A DNA stretch of 64,000 nt. Source: Triglochin maritima. Its lineage: Eukaryota; Streptophyta; Magnoliopsida; Alismatales; Juncaginaceae. Under the pieces are notes generated by a model, which was not told the DNA's origin, ran no database searches, and saw nothing but the letters and a program-made list of their open reading frames with translations. Where the stretch lies: contig OY821772.1 in NCBI GenBank assembly GCA_963682175.1, positions 44,724,925 to 44,788,924 on the forward strand, given 5' to 3'. The first letter of the stretch is position 1, and every line of letters starts with the position of its first letter. Below are positions 9,850 to 23,779 of this stretch, in pieces. The position numbers and the translations under genes were made by a program.

Positions 9850-11886
9850 GGTTGGTTGGTTGTCTTGGGATTGGTGTTTGTGTGATTTTCTTTCTTTTGG
9901 TGCTTTTGAGGTGGGAATAGTTTGGAGACTTTTGGCCTTTTGGGGTTGGATTTATTCTTGGTTGCTGCTTTATTGTGGTATTTTCTCACTTGATTTTGTT
10001 GACTAAATCCACACGTATGTGGAATCTAGAGGGTAGGTAGCTGCTGAACTTGGGTTGGAGACTTGGAGTTGATTGCTGCTAACTGTGCAAGTTATGGCCG
10101 TGTCATTAAAGTTGCTTTTCGTTTAGTAATAACAATGGGTTTTTTTTATAATAGGTAGAAAGTTATATCAATTACCGTTTATAATAGGTAGAATGTTATA
10201 TCAACCCACAACTTCAACCCATAATAATGGGTTTTGTTTATAGTATTCCGTTTTAGGGAACATCTTAATAAAAAAATTCTTCAATTTTTTTAACGTTTAT
10301 TGGATGAAATGTCTGAAGGAGAAAAAATATTAACCACTTTGTACCTTAAGATTCAAGCATGCAACCATTAATAGAGGAGCCCAGAGCAAAATTAAGTTAA
10401 ACTCAACTTGTTGTTGAAGATTATAATATTTTCCCCTCCATTTTAATATGATTGTAAAAATTACTCACAATATCTATATCCAATTTTCCCACCTATAAAA
10501 TTGACTATATAAAGTATTAAATCAAACATCATACGATTCGGTACACATTTTATTACAAAAAGGCAGATGTACACGTATAGTGTTCAAGCATGAAAACTAT
10601 GGAGCATCAGAGAAAAGGGTGAGACTGTGAGTGTATTTAACGTAGAAGTTAGATTCAAGTTATTGAAGTAAAAAAAAGAGGGGTGTCAGATGCAAGCAAA
10701 CATCGAGGTAAGACACAAGGAGTCCAAAAAGTTGCAATTTCCACAACCACCAACAATCTAGAACATACTAGTGAATGGATGAGAGTTAATTCCTATGCTT
10801 CCTTAATCATATATAAACAGAAAACGTGGTCAACAACAAAGACTTTCATGGCGGCTTACTTGGCGAGAAAGTTGTGGGAAGCCCATTCGTCCACTCCGGC
10901 TTATGAGGGTTCGTAACGTTTTGACGTGCGTAAATATTGCTGGTGTTGGGACTTAAAGGCGCCCAACATCGGACGCAACCACTGGGACCATCACACACTA
11001 TCTACGATGACCAAGCGTCAAATAAGAAATGTTTCATACCATTCCCACTCAATAATGCATTGCACTGCACGATCAGATCATAAGACTACGATTCAACAAG
11101 AGAGAAGAATGCTACTTCTATTCAACATATATAATGCACGTTCCCAGCCAAAACTTCAAAACCCCATTACAACCTGGAGTATGGAGCGAGTGATACCGAA
11201 CAAACTTCACATTTATACATCAAATTTAATGGGATTTTGCCTGCTTTATTCTGTGGCGATACCAGCAAAGATCCCTGAATTTAAACTTCAGAATGTACAT
11301 TTTTATCAGCTAAGTGCAACTTGGATTACTTTATCACTACTATTTTTGAACTTTACCTCCGATCTACATTTCCAGTTAGAAGTAAGGCACTGTGATCACA
11401 AGCCTTTCCTCAGATACGATAATGCCATCCATACAGCAGAACATTACAAAAAATTATTCAATATTATATTATCGAATATAAAACATTGGTAAACGCAACT
11501 TCAAAGAACTATAAAACAATATTTAGGGCCGGCTGAGAAGTGTTCCGACACTGACAATATTAACTAACGTTTCTGAAAATCTTATCATTACCCATTCACT
11601 CAGGCCGAAGACAATAGTACACCAACGAATATCCTTTGGTTGGGTTCTATGTGCAAGTAACTTGATACTTTATAGGACACTTCGCCAAAAAGCATAGTAC
11701 CAAGTAAAGAATACTGAATAATTATACATCATTTAATGGAAAAATAGTGAACAATTCTAATACAAAATTAGTAAGCAAACATGGATAATTTCAAATTGAA
11801 AAGAAATTAGCTCATGCACAAAATGGATAAATAGAGCAACCAAGATTCCAATAGTTAAACAAAAAAGGGTAAAAAGATGCTCTGTT
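9850..11886. other. Intergenic between the ATL promoter side and the 3' end of the ThrRS gene
   Basis: Contains the ATL promoter side (9850-10130), a small tandem repeat and the likely 3' untranslated region of the threonyl-tRNA synthetase gene. Frames of 77 and 188 codons at 10683-10916 and 10926-11492 show no family signature and have AT-driven composition, so no gene is called. Confidence 0.5.
10148..10206. repeat. Short tandem duplication, about 35-bp unit
   Basis: The text TTATAATAGGTAGAA followed by (a/t)GTTATATCAA appears twice in succession. The flanking sequence repeats 'aatgggttttgttt' outside the pair, so it could be a remnant of a small foldback element. Confidence 0.6.
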
Positions 11887-14800
11887 TTAAAGGTATGACT
11901 CCTCTTCCTTCTTGAAGCGCAATAGGAGATCGTCCATGCTCGTCACAAAATGATCGGATTTATCTCTAACACGAAGACTGACCTGTAAGTCAACCCAAAA
12001 AACAATAGCATGTGTAAATGGTTAAATCGCGCATCACATAACTTTGTTTTTCTGATATATGCCAAATCAAAATTTCTTTAAAATTTCATCAACATGATCT
12101 GCTAAAATATCGATCTCAAAAGGCTGTATTGCTTCTGCCTGGATGGAGGCCCTCAACTACAGTCATTCAAATACAACCGCATAACAATAGATACGAGCAC
12201 ATGTGAAACTTGAATTTACTTTTTCAGGACTATTCATAGAAATATAAAATCCCATGAAGAATTCATGAAGCCAGAATGGAGTTCACAAGGAAAATGTCTT
12301 GAATATATAAAACATCATTGAATAAATTAAAGAGGTCAATATGACCATACCTGTCCAGTGTTAGCTTCTTCTTCACCAACAACCAAGATATAGTTGTATT
12401 GTGCCAGTTGTGCTTCACGAACCTGTCAAAACGTAGAATGAAGTAATTCAATACACAGTCGATCATTGTGAAAAGCATAAAATGCTATGAAAATGGACAT
12501 AAATCAGGAGAGAGAAATCTCTAAACAACAATCTCCTTTCTAACATCCTCTTCTAACAAAATTCATTATTAGGTTGCTGCTCTTTTGAGATCACCTATCA
12601 GAAGAAATCACTTCATGAAATGCGAGAAAAGACACTCGAGAAACCACAGAAGTCATAACCATCAATAAATAGTTTTAATCATATTATGCTAACCGACAAA
12701 ACATCACCAACATCAACCATTAATAATAATTGCTTGATCAAACAGCGATCGGGATTAACATTAAAATAATCGATACCTTCTTCTGTATCTTCCTGTCAGA
12801 TGTGTCAACATCAACGTGGAACCCAGCTTGATGAATTCGCTCATGCACCTAAAATTGGAAACAAAAGACCACCATCAGAACTTAAAAGCCTGCCACAGAT
12901 ACTACCAAAACCAAGAAAAAAGGAACAAACTTTAATACGTACTTCCATGGTGAATTTTAATAGCAAATGTAAAAAGAACACAGAGAAAGGGGACTGAGAA
13001 AGCAACCATGGTCTATTAATTTGGCTCCTCAACATTACAAGTATAAGAATATTCAAATTGGGAGCCCAACAAAAAGAAGCCACTTGCCATACCCATTGAG
13101 AAGATAATTCGTACCTGTAATGCATATGGTTGTGATTTCTCGGAAACAGGACAAACTATGGCCTGCCGAGGACTAAGCCAGAAGGGCCATTTTCCCTTAT
13201 AGTGTTCCAAAAGAATCGCAAACATTCGCTCAACTGATCCAAGAATGGCTCTATGTATCATAACTGGTTGCTCCCGTTTAGCTTCATCTTCTGCAGAGTA
13301 ACTTAAATTGAAACGTTTGGGCAGTTGAAAGTCCAGCTGCAGCCAGGAATTGATCGATGCTCAAATGAGTACTTCAGTTATGTGAAACAAATGACATTAG
13401 AAAAGTGGGTAATGGCTGTAGCAATGCAAACCTGAAGCGTTGCACATTGAAATTTCCTCTTTAAGGCATCAAACACACTGATATCGATCTTTGGTCCATA
13501 AAATGCCCCATCACCTTCATTTATCTTATATAGAAAATCAAGAATTTAATTAAATAAGTAGCCAAGAATGAGAAACAAAAATAGTCCACCGACAATGTTT
13601 CTATATAAGGCTATAAGCACAATATATACAGGTCATGCACAAGTTCATGGTTAATTAGTGTAGCATAAATGAAAATTACAACCCATATTCCCGTGGAGTT
13701 GTGCGATTCAAACTCACATCTATAACAAAACAACCACAATGTCCTTTACAACTCATTCCATGTTCAGTTTTGAATTAAAGACATTTTCAGTAAGAAGTAA
13801 CAAAAGCAAGCCAGTGAATCAAACAATAGCAAACATGCACAACAGGCGAGTACCTGCCATGGTCTTCCGAATTGGTCTAGTGCTTCTGATAAAGCAGCCT
13901 CAGCCTTGTTCCAGGCATCTAGCTCTCCTAAGTATTTCTCGGGGCGCTGGATAATAGTAAATACTCATCATGTGAACTATATTTCATGGTAAGGCCTAAA
14001 TGAACTTCATAAAGATATTGGCTACGTAAACAAACCGAGATTTGTAACAAAATGAAATTGGTATATGTATAATCCCTAGGTCTCGGAAAGTTAACTATGC
14101 CCTTGTGGATCACACTGAAAATTAGGAAATAACTTTGACTTTGCTGAATAAATATTTGAAGCAAATCAGGTAAAATATATCCAGAAAAATGTATTGAAAC
14201 TTACTATATTTTGGTAGAAAAGCCTATCAAAAATTACATGTAGAAACCCTATGCAAGAGAAAACTAACCACCCGAATCATTTACATTCTTCAGAGTTCAT
14301 GCAGAAATAGATACATGCAATAAAATCATATACAGAAAGTCACTTTGGATCTCAGAAACCCATTCACAATCTAGGAAGCCAGATAACTAGTTCCCAGAAA
14401 GGAAGTATAATCACCTCTCATAAGAAACACTAAACCACTTTCTCTTTTCACGTTTTGTTCGAGGAGCTAACATTGAAATTGCCATTATAACGCGGTGGCA
14501 GCAGAAGTTCATCGTGAAGTATGTCAGTAAGATTGCAGTGACATGATTCATTGTTTAGACACACACACGACACATATTTAGAGATTTAACAGTGCGGTGC
14601 ATGAATGATATTTGCTAGAGACTCCAGTACGAAGCTAAAAGCCTAAAAGCCAAATATATATATAAAGCACTTAATGGTAGGAAAAGCCAAGATAACAAAC
14701 CCAGAACCTACTTCTAGAGATCCCTAAGTGTGGAAATGAAATTTAGAACCATATAAGATTCACGCACTGAACATATTTATTTGAAGTATTTCAAATATTT

Positions 14801-17800
14801 CATCCTTTTCAGTTTACAAAATAATGAGCTGCTGTACACAATCTGAAGGGAAAAAATAAGATGTAATACTCCACACACCTTCATAGTGGAAACTACAAGC
14901 AAATATATTGCTAGGAAAAATACACTCTCATTTCCACAAACGTACATGCTTTACAGAAAAAAGTGATTAGGTGACATCGATGTCGATATTCTTAATAAGC
15001 CATTTGAGTAAGATATTAGAAATCAGCATACCGTAGATAATTCCAGTTCAAATGTGAAGCCAAATATTTTGTAGCAATGATCAATGAACTCCAATGCATG
15101 ACAAACTTCATCTTTGATCTGAAAATATATGAAAAGATTGGTTCCCTCAATATACAAAAAATACAAAAAGATATTGGATAAACATATAAAGCAGAAACAC
15201 AATGTAAACAATCAAAATATTGAGAAGATATACCCCTCACCAGTTACAACAAATTCATCAGTATTGCCAATGAAGCAACTTAAGACTCAAATCATTGGCT
15301 GGGTAGTTTCATAAAACAAATGTGCACATATTACCATTCATGCAACATCAGATTATGAAGTTGAACATCATATCCAGTGTGTTTTGACAGGACACGTCTG
15401 GTGATATGACATTTCTAGTTTTCACAACAATTAGCTGATTAGATATCAAGAGGTTCTTTTAGCTTCATAGTAGTTTTAAGCACCTATGCTTTTATATGCA
15501 GCTAGTTGGGTAAAAACTCATCATTTTGTGCAATCTAATTCCATAGTTGCATAAACTAGAAAAGTAACAAGTTATGTACCTGAGATTCCCTACAAAAGAT
15601 ATGAGCATCATCCTGCACAAATCAAGAAATAACATAAAAAGAATTCATCAGATCAATAACCAACTATAGAATCAGAAATACTGCAAATTGGTTTTGGAAT
15701 AAGAAAAATGAACAGGTCTCCCATATGCTAATACTTTTCTAACAACTAACCATGCACCATGGGAAGTATTTGACATCGTTTAGTTATGCTTACAAATCCA
15801 TTTTCATGATTTAAGTGTCCGGTTATATAAAACTACTTGAAATAGGAAAGAAAATAGAGATGATAATGTGAGGAACATGAATACAATTATACAAGTTTTT
15901 ATGGTGACTCCCCAAGACTTGCACAACCAACTTGACATCATAGAAGTCCAAAAGTATAACCATATTCCAAATCCAGCCGCATGTCAAAGTTACCAAAAGT
16001 AGATTTTTGTGCAAAAGTGAAAATACAATTACTCAAAATTGACAGATAAGTATCTTATCAAGCATACACAGCAAACAAATGCATTCACGCAAAGCAACAA
16101 TTGTGCACCAATAGCATAACATATCAACATCATCTACAACTTCTAACATGTCAACTCATTTTGACAACAGTCGAACATCATTTCAAGCATTACAAATAAA
16201 AAATCAACACAATTGTTGAAGATCCTATAAAGAATGTTCGAAGTAACGATCTTATTCAAAATTCAATACGTCAATTTGGAGGTCAATTGTGATCATTCAG
16301 GAATTCAACAATTTCACTAGCATTGGGCAACCTCGTTGTCTGTATGGTTAACCCAAATTTTGCATATATTTCGATTTATCAAACTTGGAAACCTACCAAA
16401 CACTTCCCTCACCTTTAACTAGAGCTGAAGACGGTTTGTATCCAGAGTGGATATTGCCTTTACTATATTTGTATCATATTTGTATACCAAATACGGATAT
16501 GATTATTTTTCTCTTTTCATAATACATACCATATTCGGAGTTAAACAAATGCAGACAACAATCAACGGACATGTGCTTGATATTGCATTTTTAACTTATA
16601 AATGTATGAAAAATCATGAATAAGAATTCGGATACGAATAATAACCAGATATTATCTTATACACTCATTATCTCTAGCATTATCATATTCGTTACCACGT
16701 TTAAAATGATTCTACATTTAGTGATTATATCCTACTAAATGGATTCTGATATGTCGATTGGAGCAGATATTATCCGGAGCACTTTCACCCCTACCTTTAA
16801 CTATCAAAACATTAGAACGAAAGGTGTATATTACAGCTCTGATGTGGAATAAATTGCAAAAAGTACATGATAAAACCCAGCTTCGTATTTAATTGTATCT
16901 TAAAGCAGAGTGTCACTAATAAACTAAGACCTTCCATAGGCGTAACCTCCGCAACTTCAAAACTTCGCCTTTCATTAAATGCAAATATGCCAATCTTATA
17001 ATAGAATTATAAGCAATAAAATAATACTGTACAAACCTGTTGAAACCTTCTCACTCGTGTGAGGCCAGTAAGTGCACCACTAAGTTCGTTTCGGTGCAAA
17101 GCTCCAAAATCAGCCATACGAAGAGGCAACTCTGCAAACATCAACACAGAACCAAGAACAAAAGGAAAATAATATTAGTATACAGGATAACTAGTTCATA
17201 ACTACAAAAAATAAACACTCCAAGACAATGTGTTCGATTGACATTTTACAGGATGACAAAAATGACTCGCAAGTCGCAACATGCAAAGACTTCAAGCCAT
17301 AATAACTAATTGATAACCAATCCTTGGGGAAATGATTGTCAGCTGTTTTCAGTATTCACTTCAGCAAGAATTAGCATACCCAAAGAACATTTTTTGTGTT
17401 TGATAATTGTTGCTGAATATTTTAAATGAACAAAAGATATCTAGTTTAATAAATAAAAACACAAACTAAGTCAAGTTGATGTCGCTTACACCTCAATTGA
17501 AGAAAAATTATTTGGATTTAAAAATCCTAGCACCCAGATTTCAACCACTAATCAATCCACATGAAAGAGAACTACAGGACATAAAGTTACAATCTCTTAC
17601 CTCTATATGATCGAACTCTATGGTCAAACATCAGACAGTGGCCAGGACAGTTCATCGGCTTAAGTCCAAACTCCTGTTTCTCAATCTGCGTGTGATGATA
17701 ATTGTTAGAAAAAAACAATAAATACTCATTGCAAATAAAACAAAAGACAATGACCATGATAATAAGTTAATAACAGGTGTCGTGAAACTACATCTACTAG

Positions 17801-20800
17801 AAGGTTATCCAGTCAGCCAATTATAACATTACACTGCAAAAACCTACCTCAAACAAAAACATATTTTCCTTGTAATTAGCCGCATGACCTGAAGTTTCCC
17901 AAAGTTGCATGTTGTACATATTTGGGGTCATAACCTAAAAATGAACAGAAAAAAACTGATAAACCATCAAAACTGCATGTGTTAATGCCCTTTAGCGAAT
18001 AACTATCTATAAAGAAATCTCACCTCTTGGTATCCTCTTTTCCTATACTCTGCCCGAATAAACTGCATTAGCTTTGTATAAATTCTAGCTCCATGCGGCA
18101 AGAAAAAGCAACTTCCAGGACTGAAGAGCAATAAAGAAAATTAGAAACGGAATGGAGAGAATAAGTCTTTTAAAATGCTTAGATAAATATTACACATTAA
18201 TATCACCTCAAAGGGTGGAAAAAGAACAATTCTTGTGTTTGTCCTAAAATTCTATGGTCATATTTCTTTGCTTCTTCAAGCTGAATGAGGTACTCCTGCA
18301 CAGGTAAACCGTAAACGCATGAGAACTGACTAAGCAGTCAGTTCAAGAAAAGGCCATAAAACATAGCAGATTGAAACAAAAGCAAAATAAAAGATCATGT
18401 CATATAGAAGTCAAACCACATGTAACTCCATAAACGACCGATCGAAAAAAATGTGACTCCATTAATGTCGGCATTTTGGGGGGGAAAAGGTGAAAGGAAA
18501 ATTTCATCCAACAGTGGAAGTATGCTAAACTAGTGCAACACTTAGACAAGAAAACCAAACCATCTTTTTTATAAGTGAAAACCAGACCATAATAACAAAG
18601 GGATTTATAGCATACACCCTTGTAAACATGGTTCCGTCCATATGTATCCATCCTCATATGATCACGAATAACAAATATAACCCTAAACCTTTTTGTCTTT
18701 ACGTGTAGATACCCATATGAGAAACCTCTAGAAACAATTCCTATAAAAATCTTCCAGGCAGTACTGTGGAACAAAGATATCATTTTTCCGCAGGCCAGAC
18801 ACCCATAGGAGGAATTTTTAACAACTATTTTCCATAGAAGTGCCTGAGGCAATAGTGGAACAGGTGTCATTTTGTCAAAAAAATCAATAAAGTGGAATAG
18901 CCAACTCCAAAGGCAGCATTTTTACAATGTCACTGTAAAATATCAGATGGAGGTGATGGGTTAGCCACACACTTACACTAAACACAGGTTTTCAGTTTCA
19001 CCTAAAATTTACGTGTGCTTTAATACATTCCAGAAAATTCCCTCTAACTTTACAAAGGAATAGTGTGCTGCCAGAATATAAATATACTAAATATTGAACA
19101 TTGGTTTAACATATAAAAACCCAAAAGTGGACATAAGATTCCACTTTCAAATGAAAATCCTAACAATTAGAAATAAAATGGTGATGGTAACCTAAAAAGA
19201 TTAAAAAGTAAAAGATGTAGATGGTGGCACTTTAGAGGATTTGAGAACAAATCATCTTAACAGTTTCGTTAAGCCCACAAGTCCAGCAAGTTCCTAGTTA
19301 TACAGAGGCATGCACTACATGATGAAAAGAAAATGTTTTTGATAGAAACATAGGAATTTACCTTAAGCCGTTTTGAATCAGGGAAAGAGATGCCATATAC
19401 TCTCTGCAAACTTTCGCGTTCTGATTTGCCCCTCCAATACGAGGAAGATGCCTATAAGAAAAGCAGAACAAAGCGGTAAGATAAAGTACTATAACTAAGA
19501 GAGAAGGCTCCAATCTATGGGAAAATGATTTTATCACCTTCAAACAAGCAAAAGCTTTCACAAAAGAAGTATTTGGAATATGAGGACCTCGACATAGGTC
19601 GACCAATGGGCCACATCTATAAACTGTGATGGTTTTATCATCTGGCAGTTCGTTAATTATTTCAACCTGTAGTTTAAAGGAACTAGTCAAATAAAAAGAA
19701 AAGAAAATCAATTGAAGCTAGACGATTGGAAGTAAAGAAATTACACTATCAAGAAAATGATCTCAACCATGAAGACTATAAAGTATAAATCATTAACATT
19801 AGTAAGGCTCACAATAATACTATATAATACATGGAGATTATAACAGGTACTTGCCTTAAATTTATTCTCAGAAAATATTTCAAGTGCTTGGGCTCTAGAC
19901 ACCTCAATTCTCTCAAAAGGTTGTTTCTCCTGCAGTCATAAAAAGTAACCTGAAGTTATCAAGAAAATGCCATGAAAGGTAAGCACATAATTAAACATTT
20001 TCTTTCACGTAAAGAGGAGCATATCAGACATTCGGACCCCAGATTCTATATATACAACAGAATTGACAAACTTGAAAACAAACCTCGTGCAAAAATAAAA
20101 AACAGATGATTGTTTTTTATTGGTCAGATGGCTAAACAAGTTGACATAAACTCTTGCATTTTGGGGATTTAAGATTATAGGCACTGGTAAGAATTTAAAG
20201 AACATTGGACCAAAAGGTTCATAAACATTAAAAAAATGCATTTCAATGCAATATAACATTTTTTATCAATTTCAATGTAATATAACTATAAAAAACAAAT
20301 AAAGTGAAATTTAATTAAATATACAAGTTTTCAACATGATACACACATCATCAGGTGTAAGCAACCTCTATCCCATGCTTGAAAGTTGAAACAAAGGATA
20401 GATTGCACCAAATCAGTCACCATTGCACCAACAGGCCGGTAAGATGTTAGATGGAACCAGATGGGCAAGGCAAAAGGAAAGAATGTATTTAAATAATAAT
20501 TATATATAATTTTTCGTACTCAAAGCAGGGTATCTCTATCTGACCATACACAATTATGAACATTGATTCTGTAACATAAATGTTTTCATCTTATATTGTA
20601 GAGATGCACCATGAAAAATAGAGACGCCCCCTACTTTATCTGCCGTATAAATAGCTATGCATGCAAACACGGATGATAATTTGAAATATATCAGATAACC
20701 AGGAAAGGAGACAAAGGCCACAACTGCTAAATAGAAAGGAAATCAGGATTACCCTTGGGCAAACATAACCACCTAACTCCAGCCATAGGTAGACCATACA

Positions 20801-23699
20801 ACACCAAATACTAACTAGGAAGATAGGCCCAAAAAGATGGTTATAGGAAGGATGTACTGATGCTACATAATGTTCGGCTTGTACTAAATTATCATGCACA
20901 CACCCTACGGAAAACTATAAGCTTCAATATGAAACTAAAAAGTATGATACCATAAAGCATGCTGTAATTATTAAACAGTACTGGAACCAACATGGAAGTC
21001 ACAAGGACTTAGGTTTCGTTGAGCGAGAATGTGAATTTGGAATCCACACTATTAACTTTTATTTGTTGAAAATTGATACTTGACATGTCAGCAATAATTT
21101 GAACGGAAAGAGAACTTTTCACAACAGAATTTGACACATGTAGCGCCAACATTCTGTTTTAACCAACATCTTTTTATTGAAGAAATCAGCATGAGAAGTG
21201 AAACCGACACCTTAAAAGAAAAACTGTATCTCTCTTGAATTATTTAGAGAAACAACGCTAATGAAAGATCTATAGAAACAACAAATACAATAATATGGGA
21301 CTTAGAGATGAAGAAAGCATCAGCAAATCACTAAAATGATGATCTTAGCATGTTTCGACATAATGGCTAAGAAAACATTGAAACAAATGTCATCGTACCG
21401 CAACAGCTTTCAGTGCTTGTGCCTTTATTTGTTCAAAATGCTCCTCATTAAGTGTGAGGTCATCGTAGAATGCATCATAATAAAATCCCTGGATGACAAT
21501 ACAATAAGCGAATAAGGCATCTGACCTGAGAATATGTGTACAGGAAACTGAAAAAAGCACTCTTGTTATCATAAGTGATCATAACTTAATGGTAATAATA
21601 ACTGCACATGGCTGAAGAAGTATAAAGAAGAACATGTACCCTAAAACACAATTCACAAGAAAAAGTGGATATGAATATGATAGGGACTTCTTATTGCACC
21701 TTTGTATTACTATTTTCCACAATTTAATTGATTATATTCCTTCATACCCACAACACATCTTCCCCATCATATTTTTTATTAATGGATGGTCCTCGTTCAA
21801 AAGCTATATAATCCAATCCCAACAAAAAAATACTTCTCAAGAATCTCTAAGAAACATGCCAACCATCTACAAAACAATTGGAGAAGACAATCACTTCATG
21901 AACGGACTGGGAGTATAATAATGCAACAATGCATCATGGTATGGGTTGAAATAAAAATATTCCTTTCTCATTTGCAGCTATTCTTGGTCCTTCCTAAGTC
22001 CCAACTCCTGTTGCAGAAATGTGAACTTGGCAATTAGCAATCTTTGCATGAAAACATTAGGCAAATTCCACTATCTCAATCTGGCCACCAGACAAACCAT
22101 TTTTCTTTGAATGATAATACATTACGCATGATTCTATATTTGACACTTTCCCCTCTGAAAAATTCACACAACCTTACTCTGGGTAATTTGCTTAATTGCT
22201 TGAATTTACTACTCAACAACAGGGATGCTAAGAAATTGATTGAATTTATATAAACTTATCCCAGAGAAGGGCATAGTCATATGGATTGTCATTTTAGATG
22301 TATTTAGAACCGAAAACGCTAAAGAACAGACATTAATGGATATGCAAAAAGGTATTACGGGAAGAAAAGGACATCTTCAATGCAAGGAAAAAAACAAATT
22401 ATCACCTCTCCTCTTGTCGTACAGGGCCCAATGCACAGCTTGCACCCATACACCATCTCAATCGACTGCATCAAATAAAAGCCAAAAAAGGAAGAAAAAA
22501 AATTAATAAGCTTTGCTGCTAAAGATAAGAGAAGATATGCATGACCTGTAGCCAAAATATCTAGAGGATTTCACGTCAATTGAATCTATAGGGAAAAACC
22601 CATCATTTATCTATCTTGACTCTTGAGTACGCTAAGCTCTCTTTGTGATGTATAGGGGTAACTGGGATAAAATGCCCAACCAAATTTAGAAGTAATACAG
22701 TATAATCAATTGCAGCGCCACCCTTCTTGCTACAACACAATACCCTTTACCTAGCCTCCAATACAATGTTCCAAGAGTTCCTCGGTCCAGATAAGGCATT
22801 GACAGTTCCACCTCAAGCATTTAGACTGTTTGATAATATTGTCACAATGCATGACTTTCAATGGACTTTTCACACAAATATGACATTTTTATATGTATGC
22901 AGTGTGTTTTGTCCAACCATACTAGTTTTCTGAGTTGCTAACTTGTTTAGATACCAAAGGGAAGGTAAACGAACTGTCAAACGACTTACCTCGCCGAGAA
23001 TGTGAGCACTCGAATGCCAGAATGTATCGCGCCCTTCAGCAGAATCAAATTTAAACAGCTTCAGTTCACAGTCTCCCTCTAGTGGTCTGGTCATATCCCA
23101 CAGAGTTCCGTTCACCTTTTACCATCACACGGTAACATAACATGACATCAATTTCTACAACATTTTCAGTTGAAGCTTAGACTTTGTGAACAAACCTGAG
23201 CTATGAGAGCACTAGCAGCCAATCCCGCGGAGATTTCCTTCGCGGCGTCTAGCGGCGACGAAATCCACTTCTTCCCTTCCTTAACAGTACCATCCGGCAG
23301 CGTAATTCTACATCAAAACACACAAACAGACAAAATCAACATCGAGCGCGGTCTGGCAATCAAACCCGGGGATTTTCCAACGCACTTGATGGTTTCGCCT
23401 CCGATGCTCTGCCGATGCGCGACCTGCTCGGCCTGGATGGCCTCGAACATGCGGACGCGCTTCTGTAGCACGGAGTCGAGGTACGCCGAGTCCTTAAGGT
23501 GATCGAAACCCGAGGGCGCAGGTTTCCCCTGCTTGGACGCCGCCTTGGGGGCCTTGGAGGTCTTGAGCTTGGAGTTGCCGGAGCAGTTGTCGGCCATGGT
23601 TGGAGCTGCGTCGGAGTGGGAAAAGCGGGGAGAGGTAGAGGGGATTAGGGTTTTGGAAATGACGGAGAGAAATGGCCCTCGTCGGAGGCCACGGAGCAT
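11887..23699 (-). CDS. Threonyl-tRNA synthetase, probable dual mitochondrial/cytosolic
   Basis: Twenty-one exons give an unbroken 738-residue protein: 23699-23386, 23307-23196, 23115-22990, 22465-22406, 21488-21399, 19929-19855, 19666-19538, 19451-19362, 18295-18207, 18120-18024, 17934-17848, 17685-17601, 17131-17037, 15612-15580, 15118-15032, 13946-13854, 13524-13432, 13336-13115, 12848-12777, 12422-12351, 11982-11887. It charges tRNA-Thr with threonine. The order is a TGS domain (about 105-165), an editing domain with HSSAH (H176, H180) and CRGPH (C284, H288), then the class II core with the zinc ligand in NCPGH (C436), motif 2 region LHRNE, and a C-terminal anticodon-binding domain. The N-terminus ([16 protein letters not shown], Arg-rich, no acidic residues) looks like a mitochondrial presequence; M35 (23597) starts the cytosolic-type protein. 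Family knowledge: the Arabidopsis homologue At5g26830 is shared by cytosol and mitochondria. Intron 6 uses a GC donor. Confidence 0.96.
16420..16793. mobile_element. hAT-type miniature element in a ThrRS intron
   Basis: A 374-bp segment is flanked by a perfect 8-bp direct repeat CCTTTAAC (16412-16419 and 16794-16801). It starts TAGAGCTGAAGACGG, and the reverse complement of its end starts TAGGGGTGAAAGTGC, matching in an imperfect terminal inverted repeat. The interior has several GGATA/TATCC words in both orientations. There is no coding capacity. It sits in the intron between the exons ending at 17037 and starting at 15612, so the gene's coding sequence is untouched. Confidence 0.82.
19849..19856 (-). 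other. GC-AG splice donor of ThrRS intron 6
   Basis: The exon ends TTTAAG and the intron starts GCAAGT. Using the next GT would insert four bases and break the frame into the conserved [10 protein letters not shown] block of the following exon. AAG|GCAAGT is the known consensus for the minority GC-AG class of U2 introns. Confidence 0.85.
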
Positions 23700-23702
23700 A
23701 AA
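23595..23702 (-). promoter_or_regulatory. Two alternative in-frame start codons for ThrRS
   Basis: The upstream ATG (23699) has T at -3 and C at +4, a poor initiation context. The second in-frame ATG (23597) reads ACCATGG, with A at -3 and G at +4, a strong one. A scanning ribosome would be expected to skip the first start often. The long form carries the putative mitochondrial presequence and the short form does not. This is an inference from context plus knowledge that plant ThrRS is shared between compartments. Confidence 0.65.
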
Positions 23703-23779
23703 TAGGTGGAAGTCTACTGGTGAGACGACGGATCGGATTGGATGGTTTTTTAACGCAGCAGAACCCTAATGAGTCTGTG

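Noticed and set aside
10926..11492. 188-codon plus-strand frame
   Set aside because: No domain, membrane, or signal features and an AT-driven composition; it overlaps the probable 3' region of the ThrRS gene on the other strand.
18400..18870. 156-codon minus-strand frame
   Set aside because: It lies inside a ThrRS intron, has no coding-family signature and is not needed for the ThrRS frame.
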